A DNA stretch of 60,660 nucleotides from assembly GCA_028873575.1 (NCBI GenBank), contig JAGWHY010000006.1, forward strand, positions 1 to 60,660, written 5' to 3'. Within the stretch, counting starts at the first letter, position 1. Each line of letters begins with the position of its first letter. A program made the position numbers and the translations under genes. This document shows, piece by piece, positions 19,959 through 28,060 of this stretch. A model generated the notes under the pieces. The model was not told the origin of the DNA. It worked only from the letters and a program-made list of their open reading frames with translations, and did not search any database. The DNA is from Acidobacteriota bacterium (GTDB lineage: Bacteria; Actinomycetota; Acidimicrobiia; Acidimicrobiales; RAAP-2).

Positions 19959-21308
19959 CTAGTTCTCCCCCTGCAACTTCTTCTTCAGCTGGTTGATCTG
20001 TGAAAGGAGATCTGGGTTTGACGCCAATTGATCTCGGATTTTCTCGACACCACTGATGACCGTGGTGTGATTTCTCCCGTCAAAGATGCGCGCAATCATC
20101 GGGTACGAGTAGTTATTTAAGAGATCTCGAATCAGGTACATCGCCACGTGACGTGCGTGAACGAGTGGGCGCAGCCGTTTAGAACCACGTACGTCATCGA
20201 CGCTGAGCCCGTAGAAGTCTGAAACCACCGAGAGAATTGCCTCCGGTCGCAAAATAACTTGTTCTTGACCCAGATTGGTGAGATGGGTCTTCGCGAGTTC
20301 AAGGGAAATGGGCTCCTGGCGAAGGTTCGCGAAAGCTCGCAGCATCGTGACCGATCCCTCTAACTCACGAATATTGTCTCGGACCCGGTGCGCGATCCAC
20401 TCCGCCACGTCATTGGGTAGGGCAATACCCTCACGTTCGGACTTTGATCGGAGGATCGCAATTCTTGTTTCGAGATCGGGTTGATCGATTTCCGTGACGA
20501 GACCCTGGAGGAGACGACTACGGAAACGCTCTTGCAATCCGGCTAGGTCGCGCGGCGAACGATCCGAGGTGAGAACAATCTGCTTACCCTCGCCATGTAA
20601 GGCGTTGTAGGTATGAAAAATCTCTTCATGAAAGGTCTCACCGCGTGTCTCCATGAACTGGATGTCGTCGATTAAGAGAACGTCGTTTTCGCGATAACGC
20701 TCATGGAGCGCCAACTGGGTGCGCGTTTGAATCGCGCGAATGAAGTCATTCAAAAATGTTTCGGTCGACACGTAGAGAACCTTGCGACCGGGATAGTTCT
20801 CTTGGACGTAGTTACCAATCGCGTGCAAGAGGTGCGTCTTTCCTAGTCCTGAGTTCCCGTAGATCATTAATGGGTTATAGGCCCGACCAGGAGTTTCCGC
20901 GACCGATTGCGCAGCCGCGAACGCCAGACGATTAGAGGAGCCCGGCACGAACGAATCAAAAGTCATTCGTGGATCAAGTCGAGCTGGTCGATCCACGCTG
21001 GCGGCGAAAGTGATCGCCGGCGCTGTGTTCGGTGGTTCGGGTTCAGAGAGCTCAGCCTCTTCTTTGGACACCGTGAGAGAGACAACAACATCACGGCCCA
21101 CGAGACGAGCTGCCTGTTCGGTGATGAAGGGGAGATAGCGCTGCTGGACTCGCAAAAGTTGAATCTGATTCGGCGCGCCAATGACGAGGGTGTCTTCGTG
21201 ATAATCCACAAGGTGAAGAGTGTTCAACCCAGCGGCCCACACTGCTTCAGAAGCGTTACTTCGTAAGGAGTCACGAAGCGCAGACCAAATGTCCTCCCCG
21301 CTTTGCAC
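19959..21308 (-). CDS. dnaA: Chromosomal replication initiator protein
   Basis: 449 aa initiator. I place the start at GTG 21308, with GGAGGAAAAC six bases away; an upstream ATG at 21344 would add 12 residues. Domain I is present (W-S-A-L-R-D-S-L), then a Pro/Glu-rich linker (85–105), AAA+ domain with Walker A G-N-S-G-L-G-K-T (151–158), Walker B V-L-L-I-D-D-I-Q-F, and the DNA-binding domain with the D-G-R-N-H-T-T-V signature. The promoter region contains a perfect DnaA box, which suggests autoregulation. Confidence 0.97.
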   Translation of the reverse strand: MQSGEDIWSALRDSLRSNASEAVWAAGLNTLHLVDYHEDTLVIGAPNQIQLLRVQQRYLPFITEQAARLVGRDVVVSLTVSKEEAELSEPEPPNTAPAITFAASVDRPARLDPRMTFDSFVPGSSNRLAFAAAQSVAETPGRAYNPLMIYGNSGLGKTHLLHAIGNYVQENYPGRKVLYVSTETFLNDFIRAIQTRTQLALHERYRENDVLLIDDIQFMETRGETFHEEIFHTYNALHGEGKQIVLTSDRSPRDLAGLQERFRSRLLQGLVTEIDQPDLETRIAILRSKSEREGIALPNDVAEWIAHRVRDNIRELEGSVTMLRAFANLRQEPISLELAKTHLTNLGQEQVILRPEAILSVVSDFYGLSVDDVRGSKRLRPLVHARHVAMYLIRDLLNNYSYPMIARIFDGRNHTTVISGVEKIRDQLASNPDLLSQINQLKKKLQGEN

Positions 21309-21336
21309 CGTTTTCCTCCACAGATCAATTTTGACA

Positions 21337-21345
21337 TTATCCACA
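21337..21345 (+). promoter_or_regulatory. Perfect DnaA box upstream of dnaA
   Basis: TTATCCACA matches the consensus exactly. On the dnaA strand it overlaps a possible −10 TAATGT (21340–21335), about 30 bases before the dnaA start. This fits autorepression by DnaA or an origin box in the dnaA–rpmH gap. Confidence 0.75.
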
Positions 21346-21516
21346 GGTGTTTTGGCCTACTTTCGACCCCGAAGCACCACGAGAATTGCCACCCTACACC
21401 TAATCGGCGAGGCCGGTCTTGGGGGTCGGTGTGTTGGGATAAGATTGTCCCCCAGAGCGCGCGTCTCCCCCGGGGAAGAAGTTCGACGTGAAGCCATTGT
21501 TTGAGATGAGGATGTT

Positions 21517-21651
21517 GTGAAGCGTACGTACCAACCAAATCAACGCAAAAGGGCGAAAACCCATGGTTTTCGTGCTCGCATGCGTACCCGTGCCGGTCGC
21601 GCCGTATTAAAGGCCCGCCGCGCCAAGGGACGTCATCGGTTAACGGTCTAG
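21517..21651 (+). CDS. rpmH: 50S ribosomal protein L34
   Basis: 44 aa, too short to be reported by most length filters. It reads [22 protein letters not shown] and ends H-R-L-T-V, the whole of bL34. It starts at GTG (21517) with GATGAGGATG before it and ends at TAG 21651, five bases before rnpA. A possible promoter is TTGGGG (21419–21424) and TAAGAT (21440–21445), with a somewhat short 15-base spacer. Confidence 0.96.
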   Translation: MKRTYQPNQRKRAKTHGFRARMRTRAGRAVLKARRAKGRHRLTV

Positions 21652-21656
21652 TTCAA

Positions 21657-21986
21657 GTGCCCGGTCGGGTCAGTGCCCGACGGCAGTTCGCGCTGCTCGC
21701 TCGTTCAAAGACTCGGGGTCAGAGTGGTCCACTTCGCGTTAGCTACGCTCCGGATCCGACCGCGGGGTCGGAGATTGCCGTGGCTTTCGCGATCGGGCGA
21801 AAGGTAGGAAACGCCGTTGTCCGCAATCGCCTCCGCCGACAGTTACGCGCTCTGTTCGATAGTCTCTCCCCCGCGCCACAAGCCGGAATATACCTGATTA
21901 GGTGCAGTTTTGAAATCAACGCCCTTTCCTACGACGAGCTCGGCCAACACCTTGAGCGAGCCCTCAGTCGAGTCGCCCATGGCTAA
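21657..21986 (+). CDS. rnpA: Ribonuclease P protein component
   Basis: 109 aa basic protein that helps the RNase P RNA process tRNA 5′ ends. The conserved F-A-I-G-R-K-V-G-N-A-V-V-R-N-R-L-R-R-Q-L-R helix (residues 45–65) is complete. GTG start. Its end overlaps the yidD start by 8 bases. Confidence 0.94.
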   Translation: MPGRVSARRQFALLARSKTRGQSGPLRVSYAPDPTAGSEIAVAFAIGRKVGNAVVRNRLRRQLRALFDSLSPAPQAGIYLIRCSFEINALSYDELGQHLERALSRVAHG

Positions 21987-22230
21987 ACCCACGGCTTTCG
22001 CGCGAAGTCTGCTGTTTGTTATCCACTTCTACCAACAACTCACCTCGAACCGCGTCGCTCCTTGTCGGTTCTACCCCTCGTGTTCGCATTACGCCTACGA
22101 GGCCATCGAAGTACACGGCGCCGGCCGTGGTGGATGGTTGGCTCTTCGGCGGCTTTCGCGCTGTCGACCACTGGGGCCGCACGGCATTGATCTCGTTCCC
22201 GAGCCCCGAGAGACCAGGAGATCTCACTAA
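21979..22230 (+). CDS. yidD: Membrane protein insertion efficiency factor YidD
   Basis: 83 aa. The family core C-R-F-Y-P-S-C-S-H-Y-A-Y-E-A-I is present, followed by the R-R-L-S-R-C-R-P-L-G-P-H-G-x-D motif. The ATG at 21979 lies inside the rnpA end; the longer frame from 21910 only repeats rnpA sequence in another frame. It assists YidC at the membrane surface. Its stop overlaps the yidC start as TAATG. Confidence 0.93.
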   Translation: MAKPTAFARSLLFVIHFYQQLTSNRVAPCRFYPSCSHYAYEAIEVHGAGRGGWLALRRLSRCRPLGPHGIDLVPEPRETRRSH

Positions 22231-23162
22231 TGAGTTCCTTTATTCACGCCATCAGCACGATCTTTCATCCGATCTTTGCTTTCTTTGGCTTCCTATTGGC
22301 CTTCTTCTACAGCCTTATTCCAAATTACGCCGTCGCGATTGTTTTATTGACCGTGGTCATCATGGGCGCCTTGACCCCCTTCACGATCAAGAGCACCAAA
22401 TCGATGATGTCAATGCAAAAACTTCAGCCTGAAATAAAAAAATTGCAGGTGAAGTACAAGGGCCCGGAAAATCGACAGCTGCTCAACGATGAATTAATGA
22501 AGTTGTACCGCGAGGAAGGCGTGAATCCCCTCGGCGGCTGCCTACCACTACTTCTCCAGGCACCATTTCTATTTATTTTGTATAGTGTTATTAAAGGGCT
22601 TTCCTACACAAAACTCGTTAAGGGCGCCGTCGTCGCCGAACCGCGATACATTCCACACACCTCGAAGATGTACGAAAACCTGGTGCACTCCGGTGGGCAG
22701 ATCAAGGTATTCGGGATGGACCTCAGCTTGAAGTCCTTCAGTAGTCACGGCTCGTTCGCCGCCGCAATCCCCTTCTTCGTTTTCGTCGCCGTCGCGGTTG
22801 GCTTGCAGTACTTCCAGATGGCTCAGATGAATAATCGCAACAAGAAGAGCGGACAGACCATGCCGAGCCAGCAACAGGCGATGCAAAGGTTCCTTCCCAT
22901 CATCTTTGCCTACTTCTACCTCGTCATTCCCGCGGCCGTGGTTCTCTACATGATCGTGTCGACCATTATTCGAATTATCACCCAGGATTTGATGTTCCGA
23001 ACTGGCGTTTCGAATCCCATTAAGAACGGCGTCGAGCGCGTTTTGCCTCCGGCCGAAAAGAGCTCGGAGGCGTCTAAGAAGGCGCCGAATACCGAAACCA
23101 AACCCTCAACCCTCAAGGCGCAACCGCGTTCAAGGGCGAAGAAGAAGAGAAAGGCTCGCTAA
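22230..23162 (+). CDS. yidC: Membrane protein insertase YidC (Oxa1 type)
   Basis: 310 aa Oxa1-type insertase. The first membrane segment is at about 10–50, then the cytoplasmic hairpin Q-P-E-I-K-K-L-Q-x-K-Y-K, then G-C-L-P-L-L-L-Q-A-P-F-L and further helices near 185–205 and 225–250. The C-terminus is a Lys/Arg-rich tail (K-K-K-R-K-A-R) that may bind ribosomes. It inserts membrane proteins with or without Sec. It follows yidD with coupled start. Confidence 0.95.
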   Translation: MSSFIHAISTIFHPIFAFFGFLLAFFYSLIPNYAVAIVLLTVVIMGALTPFTIKSTKSMMSMQKLQPEIKKLQVKYKGPENRQLLNDELMKLYREEGVNPLGGCLPLLLQAPFLFILYSVIKGLSYTKLVKGAVVAEPRYIPHTSKMYENLVHSGGQIKVFGMDLSLKSFSSHGSFAAAIPFFVFVAVAVGLQYFQMAQMNNRNKKSGQTMPSQQQAMQRFLPIIFAYFYLVIPAAVVLYMIVSTIIRIITQDLMFRTGVSNPIKNGVERVLPPAEKSSEASKKAPNTETKPSTLKAQPRSRAKKKRKAR

Positions 23163-23165
23163 CCC

Positions 23166-24041
23166 ATGGACTGGGTAGAGACCACCGGAAAATCAATTGA
23201 TGAAGCAACTGACCGTGCCCTGGCGCACCTAGGCGTACACCGCGACGACGCAGAGATTGAAGTATTGGAAGAACCTAAAGCGGGCCTCTTCGGTCGCGTA
23301 AAGGGTGAGGCCAGAGTTCGCGCGCGCGTAATTCCCTCTAGCCCACGGCCGAAGCGCACTCGACGACCAGGTTCGCGCGACGATCGCGGCCGATCGAGCG
23401 AACCGCGCAGTCGCCAACGCAGTGAAAAGAAGAATCGGCCTCAGTCAGCGACGACCGAGTTAAAGGGAGCGACTGTGGACGTCCCAGGGTCGCGATCCGC
23501 GAATGCCCGACCAGAAAAGACCGAAAAGAAGGGCAGGAGCCCAAAGAAGGAGGAAGTAATGGCTGAAGGAATGACGCTCGCCGAGCAGGGGGCGGTGGCC
23601 AAGGAGTTTCTTCAGGGCCTCCTCGTCGCCATGGGTATTACCGCCGACGTCGGCGTCAAAGAGTTGGACGAAGAAACGGTTGAAGTAACCATTAACGCTG
23701 ATCCCCCGACGGAGCTCGGTGTGTTGGTTGGGCCCCGTGGCGCCACCCTCCAAGCCCTACAAGAGGTGACCCGTACCGTCGTCCAATCAAAGAGTGCGGC
23801 TCGAACCGATCGCATCCTGGTTGACGTGGCGCAATATCGTGAGCGGAGGGTCGCCGCCCTTGGTCGATTCGCCAGCCAGGTCGCGACGGAAGTCCTCGAG
23901 AGCGGTGAGGAGCGCGCATTGGAGCCGATGTCTGCCGCGGACCGCAAAGCGATTCACGACGCGCTCGCCGAAAATGGCCAAGTCGTAACTCGCTCCGAGG
24001 GTGAAGAACCTCGCCGATTTGTGGTCGTTGCTCCTGCATAA
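23166..24041 (+). CDS. khpB: KhpB/Jag RNA-binding protein
   Basis: 291 aa. The Jag_N domain is at 1–50 (the family motif A-L-x-x-L-G...E-V-L-E-E-P-K-x-G-L-F-G). A charged linker of about 75 residues follows, then a KH-type domain with V-G-P-R-G-A-T-L-Q-A-L-Q and a C-terminal R3H domain with the R-x-x-x-H pattern (R-K-A-I-H-D-A-L-A). It binds small RNAs or mRNA, together with KhpA, in Gram-positive bacteria. It starts 3 bases after yidC. Confidence 0.9.
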   Translation: MDWVETTGKSIDEATDRALAHLGVHRDDAEIEVLEEPKAGLFGRVKGEARVRARVIPSSPRPKRTRRPGSRDDRGRSSEPRSRQRSEKKNRPQSATTELKGATVDVPGSRSANARPEKTEKKGRSPKKEEVMAEGMTLAEQGAVAKEFLQGLLVAMGITADVGVKELDEETVEVTINADPPTELGVLVGPRGATLQALQEVTRTVVQSKSAARTDRILVDVAQYRERRVAALGRFASQVATEVLESGEERALEPMSAADRKAIHDALAENGQVVTRSEGEEPRRFVVVAPA

Positions 24042-24048
24042 TTACGTA

Positions 24049-24675
24049 ATGCAAAGTGAATGGTTGTCGCGCGCCCTCGAGGAATCGAGGGCGCGTGGCT
24101 TTTTAGGCCCATCTGATCTCAAGCCACACGTTGAGCACTCCCATGGCTTCGCCGATGTCTGGGAGAAGCGGTCTTCGGAGCCGCCAAAGAGATTCCTCGA
24201 CTTAGGGAGCGGCGGGGGACTTCCCGGTTTGGTTTTACTCGAACGTTGGTCCACCAAAGGCGTTCTGCTTGATTCAATGGAGCGACGTACTTCGTTTCTG
24301 GAAGAAGCACTTCGTCGGGAGGGTGCTCCTTCTGGTGGTCTGGTAGTAACGCAGCGGGCCGAGATTGCCGCTCGACAGACGGAACTTGAGGGGGAGTTCG
24401 ACCTTCTCACCGCGAGGTCCTTCGGTCCACCAGCACGTGTAGTCGAGTGCGGAAGTCGCTTCTTGCGACTAGGGGGCATTTTTATTGTGTCCGAACCTCC
24501 GGGACCTGAACAAGGATCAGGTCGATGGAACACTGACGTCTTGACGACACTGGGTCTTGAATTAGGCGAGTACGCACGCGAGAACTTTGGCTACCAGGTG
24601 ATTGTCAAAATCCGAGAGACCCCGGATGAATTTCCGAGGTCGTCGACCAGCATGAAGAAGCGGCCCCTCTTTTGA
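24049..24675 (+). CDS. rsmG: 16S rRNA (guanine527-N7)-methyltransferase RsmG
   Basis: 208 aa from the ATG at 24049, which lies after the khpB stop; a GTG at 24001 would overlap khpB by 41 bases and gives a less family-like N-terminus. The SAM-binding loop D-L-G-S-G-G-G-L-P-G-L (about 50–60) and the D-S-M-E-R-R motif are complete. It modifies G527 in 16S rRNA, and its loss is known to give low-level streptomycin resistance. The C-terminal half after F-I-V-S-E-P-P-G is rather divergent. Confidence 0.9.
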   Translation: MQSEWLSRALEESRARGFLGPSDLKPHVEHSHGFADVWEKRSSEPPKRFLDLGSGGGLPGLVLLERWSTKGVLLDSMERRTSFLEEALRREGAPSGGLVVTQRAEIAARQTELEGEFDLLTARSFGPPARVVECGSRFLRLGGIFIVSEPPGPEQGSGRWNTDVLTTLGLELGEYARENFGYQVIVKIRETPDEFPRSSTSMKKRPLF

Positions 24676-24691
24676 TGTTTCACGTGAAACA
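24676..24691. other. parS site 1
   Basis: TGTTTCACGTGAAACA, an exact match to the bacterial parS consensus. It starts next to the rsmG stop. ParB is expected to nucleate here and spread over the origin region. Confidence 0.93.
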
Positions 24692-24722
24692 GGGGGCGTT
24701 GGTCCACGGTGTGCTCTAACTT

Positions 24723-24738
24723 GGTTTCACGTGAAACA
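24723..24738. other. parS site 2
   Basis: GGTTTCACGTGAAACA, 15 of 16 matches to parS. The palindrome extends to TTGGTTT...AACAACCAA around it. It is 47 bases from site 1, centre to centre. Confidence 0.88.
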
Positions 24739-24808
24739 ACCAAAACGATGGGGAATTAACGCCACGCTGCGGCCTCATCGTTGCTCAGCGACTCCTAGGG
24801 GTAGGCAA

Positions 24809-24824
24809 TGTTTCACGTGAAACG
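24809..24824. other. parS site 3
   Basis: TGTTTCACGTGAAACG, 15 of 16 matches to parS. It is 86 bases from site 2 and about 90 bases before the parA start. Confidence 0.88.
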
Positions 24825-24910
24825 CTGGTACTTGACGGCTCCCCAAAAACCGAGTTGAATTGCAGTGGTTCGACGCAGTGTCGGTAAGTACCTAAGTCGG
24901 GAAGAGGCTC

Positions 24911-25684
24911 ATGGCGGACGCCACCACGATGAGGATTTTTGCTGTAGCCAATCAAAAAGGTGGCGTAGGCAAGACCACGACAACGACCTCTCTCGGGGCA
25001 GCATTGGCCGAACGGGGTAAGCGAGTTTTGGTCGTTGACCTTGATCCACAAGGAAATGCCACTACGGGCCTTGGTGTCGACGGCCGTCAATTCGAGCGCT
25101 CCGTTTACGACGTGCTGCTGAATGACGTCCCCATGGTGGATATCGTCGAACCCACTGGTTTCAATAACCTCTTCGTCGCGCCGGCGACCCTAGACCTTGC
25201 TGGGGTCGAACAAGAACTCACCTCCGTAATTTCTCGTGAACTACGCCTAAAGCGCGCGTTAGCCTCCGTGGAGGGTGACTTCGACTACGTCTTTATCGAC
25301 TGTCCACCATCTCTAGGACTCATCACCATAAACGCCTTCGCCGCAGCTACCGACATTATGGTGCCGGTACAAACAGAGTTCTACGCGCTTGAGGGCTTAA
25401 CGCAGCTCCAGCGAATAGTTGATCTGGTACAAAAGAACCTAAATCCGACGCTTCGTATTACCAAAGTTGTACTCACGATGTACGACTCAAGAAACACACT
25501 CTCTACCGACGTCGCGAAGGAAGTTCGGCGCCACTTCGAGATCGAACTTTGCAAAACCGTCATTCCGCGCACTGTTCGTCTGGCGGAGGCGCCGTCCTTC
25601 GGTCAGCCAATTACTGTTTTCGACCCATCATCCAAGGGCGCTAAGGCGTACCGCAACCTGGCAGAGGAGATTCTCAATGGCTAG
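24911..25684 (+). CDS. parA: Chromosome partitioning ATPase ParA
   Basis: 257 aa. The deviant Walker A K-G-G-V-G-K-T-T (16–23), the P-loop-associated V-D-L-D-P-Q-G-N-A-T-T-G and the C-P-P-S-L-G motif are present. It forms the nucleoid-bound gradient that moves ParB–parS complexes. It starts with ATG after GGAAGAGG. The last 8 bases overlap the start of parB. Confidence 0.96.
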   Translation: MADATTMRIFAVANQKGGVGKTTTTTSLGAALAERGKRVLVVDLDPQGNATTGLGVDGRQFERSVYDVLLNDVPMVDIVEPTGFNNLFVAPATLDLAGVEQELTSVISRELRLKRALASVEGDFDYVFIDCPPSLGLITINAFAAATDIMVPVQTEFYALEGLTQLQRIVDLVQKNLNPTLRITKVVLTMYDSRNTLSTDVAKEVRRHFEIELCKTVIPRTVRLAEAPSFGQPITVFDPSSKGAKAYRNLAEEILNG

Positions 25685-26603
25685 AAAGCCCGGACTCGGA
25701 AAGGGACTTGGAGCCCTTATTCCTGACAGCGAACCGCAGATTGCGGACGAGACGCCTTCAACGACTGCTGAAAGTGGTCCACTGCGTCGAGTCCCGATCG
25801 ATTCAATTCGTCCTAATCAGTTTCAGCCCCGAAAGGCCTTTAATGACGAAAGTCTGCAAACGCTCGCCGCGTCTGTTCGAGAACTCGGTGTGCTGCAACC
25901 TCTCATTGTTCGACCGATTGAAGGCGACGCCGAGCATTATGAGTTGATCGCGGGGGAGCGCCGTTGGCGCGCCGCGGCCCTTGCCGAACTAGAGACCGTG
26001 CCGGTTCTCTTGCAGCTCGACGTAAACGATCGACTCTCTCTCGAACAGGCCGTCGTTGAAAACCTTCATCGAGTCGACCTTCATCCGCTCGAAGAAGCGG
26101 CGGCGTATCAGCAACTGATTGACGAGTTTGACCTAACCCACGACCGGGTTGCTCAGCGAGTTGGCAAGAGTCGTGCTTATGTTACGAATACATTACGACT
26201 TCTTAATCTTGGCGAAGTCGCCCAAAGCGCCTTAGCGAACTCGCAGATCACCGCGGGTCACGCTCGAGCGTTGCTCGCCATCAGCGAGCCCGCCGCGCAA
26301 GCGACCTTGGTCGCGCGGGTTATCAAGAATGAACTTTCGGTCCGCGCTACGGAAGAGGCCGTTAAGGTCTTCCTAGAGCCCAAGGTGGAAACCACTCCCG
26401 AACAACCGGCCAAAGGAGTTACCGCAGGGCCGCGACTACGCCCGGTGCCCGACGCCTCCGTGGCTGAGCTGGAGAATCTCCTGGAGAACTATCTCGACAC
26501 CCGCGTGCACGTTGATCTAAAGGGGCGAAACGGTCGAATAATCATTGATTTTGCGGACTTGGACGACCTCGAGAGGCTCTATATCGCGATCTCGAAGCCC
26601 TGA
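25677..26603 (+). CDS. parB: Chromosome partitioning protein ParB
   Basis: 308 aa. The frame is open from 25467, but the first part overlaps parA and is not ParB-like; the family start M-A-R-K-P-G-L-G-K-G-L-G-A-L-I-P is the ATG at 25677. The CTPase/nuclease-like domain has E-L-I-A-G-E-R-R-W-R-A-A and E-N-L-H-R-x-D-L-x-P-L-E-E-A; the helix-turn-helix follows (R-V-G-K-S-R-A-Y-V-T-N). It binds the three parS sites upstream of parA. A weak terminator-like pair CCTCAA (26607) and TTGAGG (26633), followed by TTTT, lies just after the stop. Confidence 0.96.
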   Translation: MARKPGLGKGLGALIPDSEPQIADETPSTTAESGPLRRVPIDSIRPNQFQPRKAFNDESLQTLAASVRELGVLQPLIVRPIEGDAEHYELIAGERRWRAAALAELETVPVLLQLDVNDRLSLEQAVVENLHRVDLHPLEEAAAYQQLIDEFDLTHDRVAQRVGKSRAYVTNTLRLLNLGEVAQSALANSQITAGHARALLAISEPAAQATLVARVIKNELSVRATEEAVKVFLEPKVETTPEQPAKGVTAGPRLRPVPDASVAELENLLENYLDTRVHVDLKGRNGRIIIDFADLDDLERLYIAISKP

Positions 26604-26650
26604 ATCCCTCAACCTTCAACCTAACCTTCTCCTTGAGGTTTTCCCCAAGT

Positions 26651-26753
26651 TGTGGATGAAGTTGTGGGTTAATCGTCGAATTCGGCCAAAATTGGCGAAA
26701 AAGCCTACTATTACCGGAGTTTGGAAATTATTTTTTTCGATTGCTGTGGATAA
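26651..26753. other. DnaA-box-like cluster between parB and the cwlM-like gene
   Basis: TGTGGATGA (26651–26659), TGTGGGTTA (26663–26671) and an exact reverse box TGTGGATAA (26745–26753) lie within 103 bases. An AT-rich run with seven T (26731–26737) separates them. The last box is inside the end of the cwlM-like gene. It resembles origin or DnaA-titration sequence, but the function is unproven. Confidence 0.5.
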
Positions 26754-27669
26754 CTCGCGCGACGTTAGCCACGATTGCCGTGACAACTCCGTGACGAACC
26801 TGATCAGGTGTCTTGCCAAACTCAACGTGCAGGGTCGTCATCTGCGTTTCGCGTAGGACGGGCAGTGCCATTCCCGTAACTTCGACCCGGGGGGCGCTGG
26901 CGGAAGCCGCCAGGGTGGCCGCGATGGCGCTCGCGAGCTGCTCACCGCGTCGCGAGTGCGTGCGGTAGCCGGCCCAGTAGTGCAGGTGGATACCGGTGAG
27001 CGAATCTAGCGTCGCCAGTGACAAAACCAGCGCGACGCGGTGCTCGTTGGCAAAGGTCGCCACGTCGTGCGCGTTTGTGGCAGTCGACTGATGAACCTCG
27101 AAGTCCGTTCGAAGGGCGAGGGCTAGTTCACTCACGAGTGGATCATCGCCCCAGAGAACGATGACCTCACCGCCACTTTGTTCTTCGAGGTTTCGTGCGT
27201 CGGTGACCAATCGTCGTTCCGCGCCGCCACCGAGTCGCTCGAGGGCGTGGATGGTGGCGCGGGTGAGCGTGCCGCTGACCTCGAGGCCGGCGTTTTCCTG
27301 GAATTCTCGGACGGCGCGGTCAAGGAGTGGACCGAAGATTCCGTCGATTCTCCCGGGGTTAAAGCCCAGTTGGGCGAGGCGCACCTGTAACTGCGCCACG
27401 TCGTCGCCGCGCTGAAAGGGGAAACTCAAGAACAACAGTCGGTCGCCCAATTTCCAACCGGCTTCGATCAGCCGTTCCCAAGTGGTTTGGTCGACGACGC
27501 CGGTCAAGGGTAGGCCCCGCGTGCGCTGGAATCCTTCAACGACGGCGCGAGTGCGCGCACTAAAGACGTCCTCGTATGGAGTCGCGCCTAGCGAAAGCTG
27601 GGAGAGTCGACGGTGAAGTTCACCAACTGCCTCACCGGTGTCGCCTTCGGAGAGTGGGTGAAAGTCCAG
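26728..27669 (-). CDS. CwlM-like peptidoglycan-binding protein/amidase homologue
   Basis: The frame translates as two repeated peptidoglycan-binding modules and a C-terminal amidase-3-like domain. Module 2 contains D-D-V-A-Q-L-Q-V-R-L-A-Q-L-G-F-N-P-G-R-I-D-G-I-F-G. Module 1 lies upstream of the first TTG at 27507 and reads A-V-G-E-L-H-R-R-L-S...D-V-F-S-A-R-T-R-A-V. That module has no ATG, GTG or TTG in frame. A CTG at 27669, six bases after the trxA stop, is the best candidate start. Mycobacterial CwlM regulates MurA rather than cutting the wall; here the amidase metal residues cannot be confirmed. The neighbourhood parB–cwlM–trxA–trxB matches Mycobacterium. Confidence 0.8.
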   Translation of the reverse strand: MDFHPLSEGDTGEAVGELHRRLSQLSLGATPYEDVFSARTRAVVEGFQRTRGLPLTGVVDQTTWERLIEAGWKLGDRLLFLSFPFQRGDDVAQLQVRLAQLGFNPGRIDGIFGPLLDRAVREFQENAGLEVSGTLTRATIHALERLGGGAERRLVTDARNLEEQSGGEVIVLWGDDPLVSELALALRTDFEVHQSTATNAHDVATFANEHRVALVLSLATLDSLTGIHLHYWAGYRTHSRRGEQLASAIAATLAASASAPRVEVTGMALPVLRETQMTTLHVEFGKTPDQVRHGVVTAIVANVARVIHSNRKK

Positions 27670-27674
27670 GGCGC

Positions 27675-28001
27675 TTAGAGGCTCTGAGTGATCTCTTGGA
27701 GCAGCGCCCCCTTGGGCTTCGCACCAACCAGACGAGCAACCACCTCACCGTCCTTAAACAAAAGGAGGGTCGGAATACTCATCACCGAGAACTTGGTGGC
27801 CGTGGCAACGTTGACGTCAACGTCCAGCTTGCCGATAACGAACTTGTCGGACTGCTCTTGGGCGAGCTCTTCGAGGATCGGGGCGATCATTTTGCACGGT
27901 CCGCACCATTCGGCCCAAAAGTCCACCAAAATAGGCTTTTCGGACGATCCAACGACCTCGTCAAACGTCGCGTCGGTCAATGTGGTGATGTTGGCACTCA
28001 T
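27675..28001 (-). CDS. trxA: Thioredoxin
   Basis: 108 aa. The active site W-C-G-P-C is at residues 32–36 and the cis-proline loop is S-I-P-T. The protein reduces disulfides in the cytoplasm with electrons from TrxB, encoded 59 bases upstream on the same strand. Ribosome site AGGAGGT lies before the ATG. Confidence 0.97.
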   Translation of the reverse strand: MSANITTLTDATFDEVVGSSEKPILVDFWAEWCGPCKMIAPILEELAQEQSDKFVIGKLDVDVNVATATKFSVMSIPTLLLFKDGEVVARLVGAKPKGALLQEITQSL

Positions 28002-28060
28002 GGCTACCTCCTGGGCACGCCGCGAACGGCGTTGTGTCTAACCACCCTAGCGACCTAGGG

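Noticed and set aside
21314-21322. DnaA-box-like TCCTCCACA
   Set aside because: It is the ribosome site of dnaA in reverse and matches only 7 of 9 bases.
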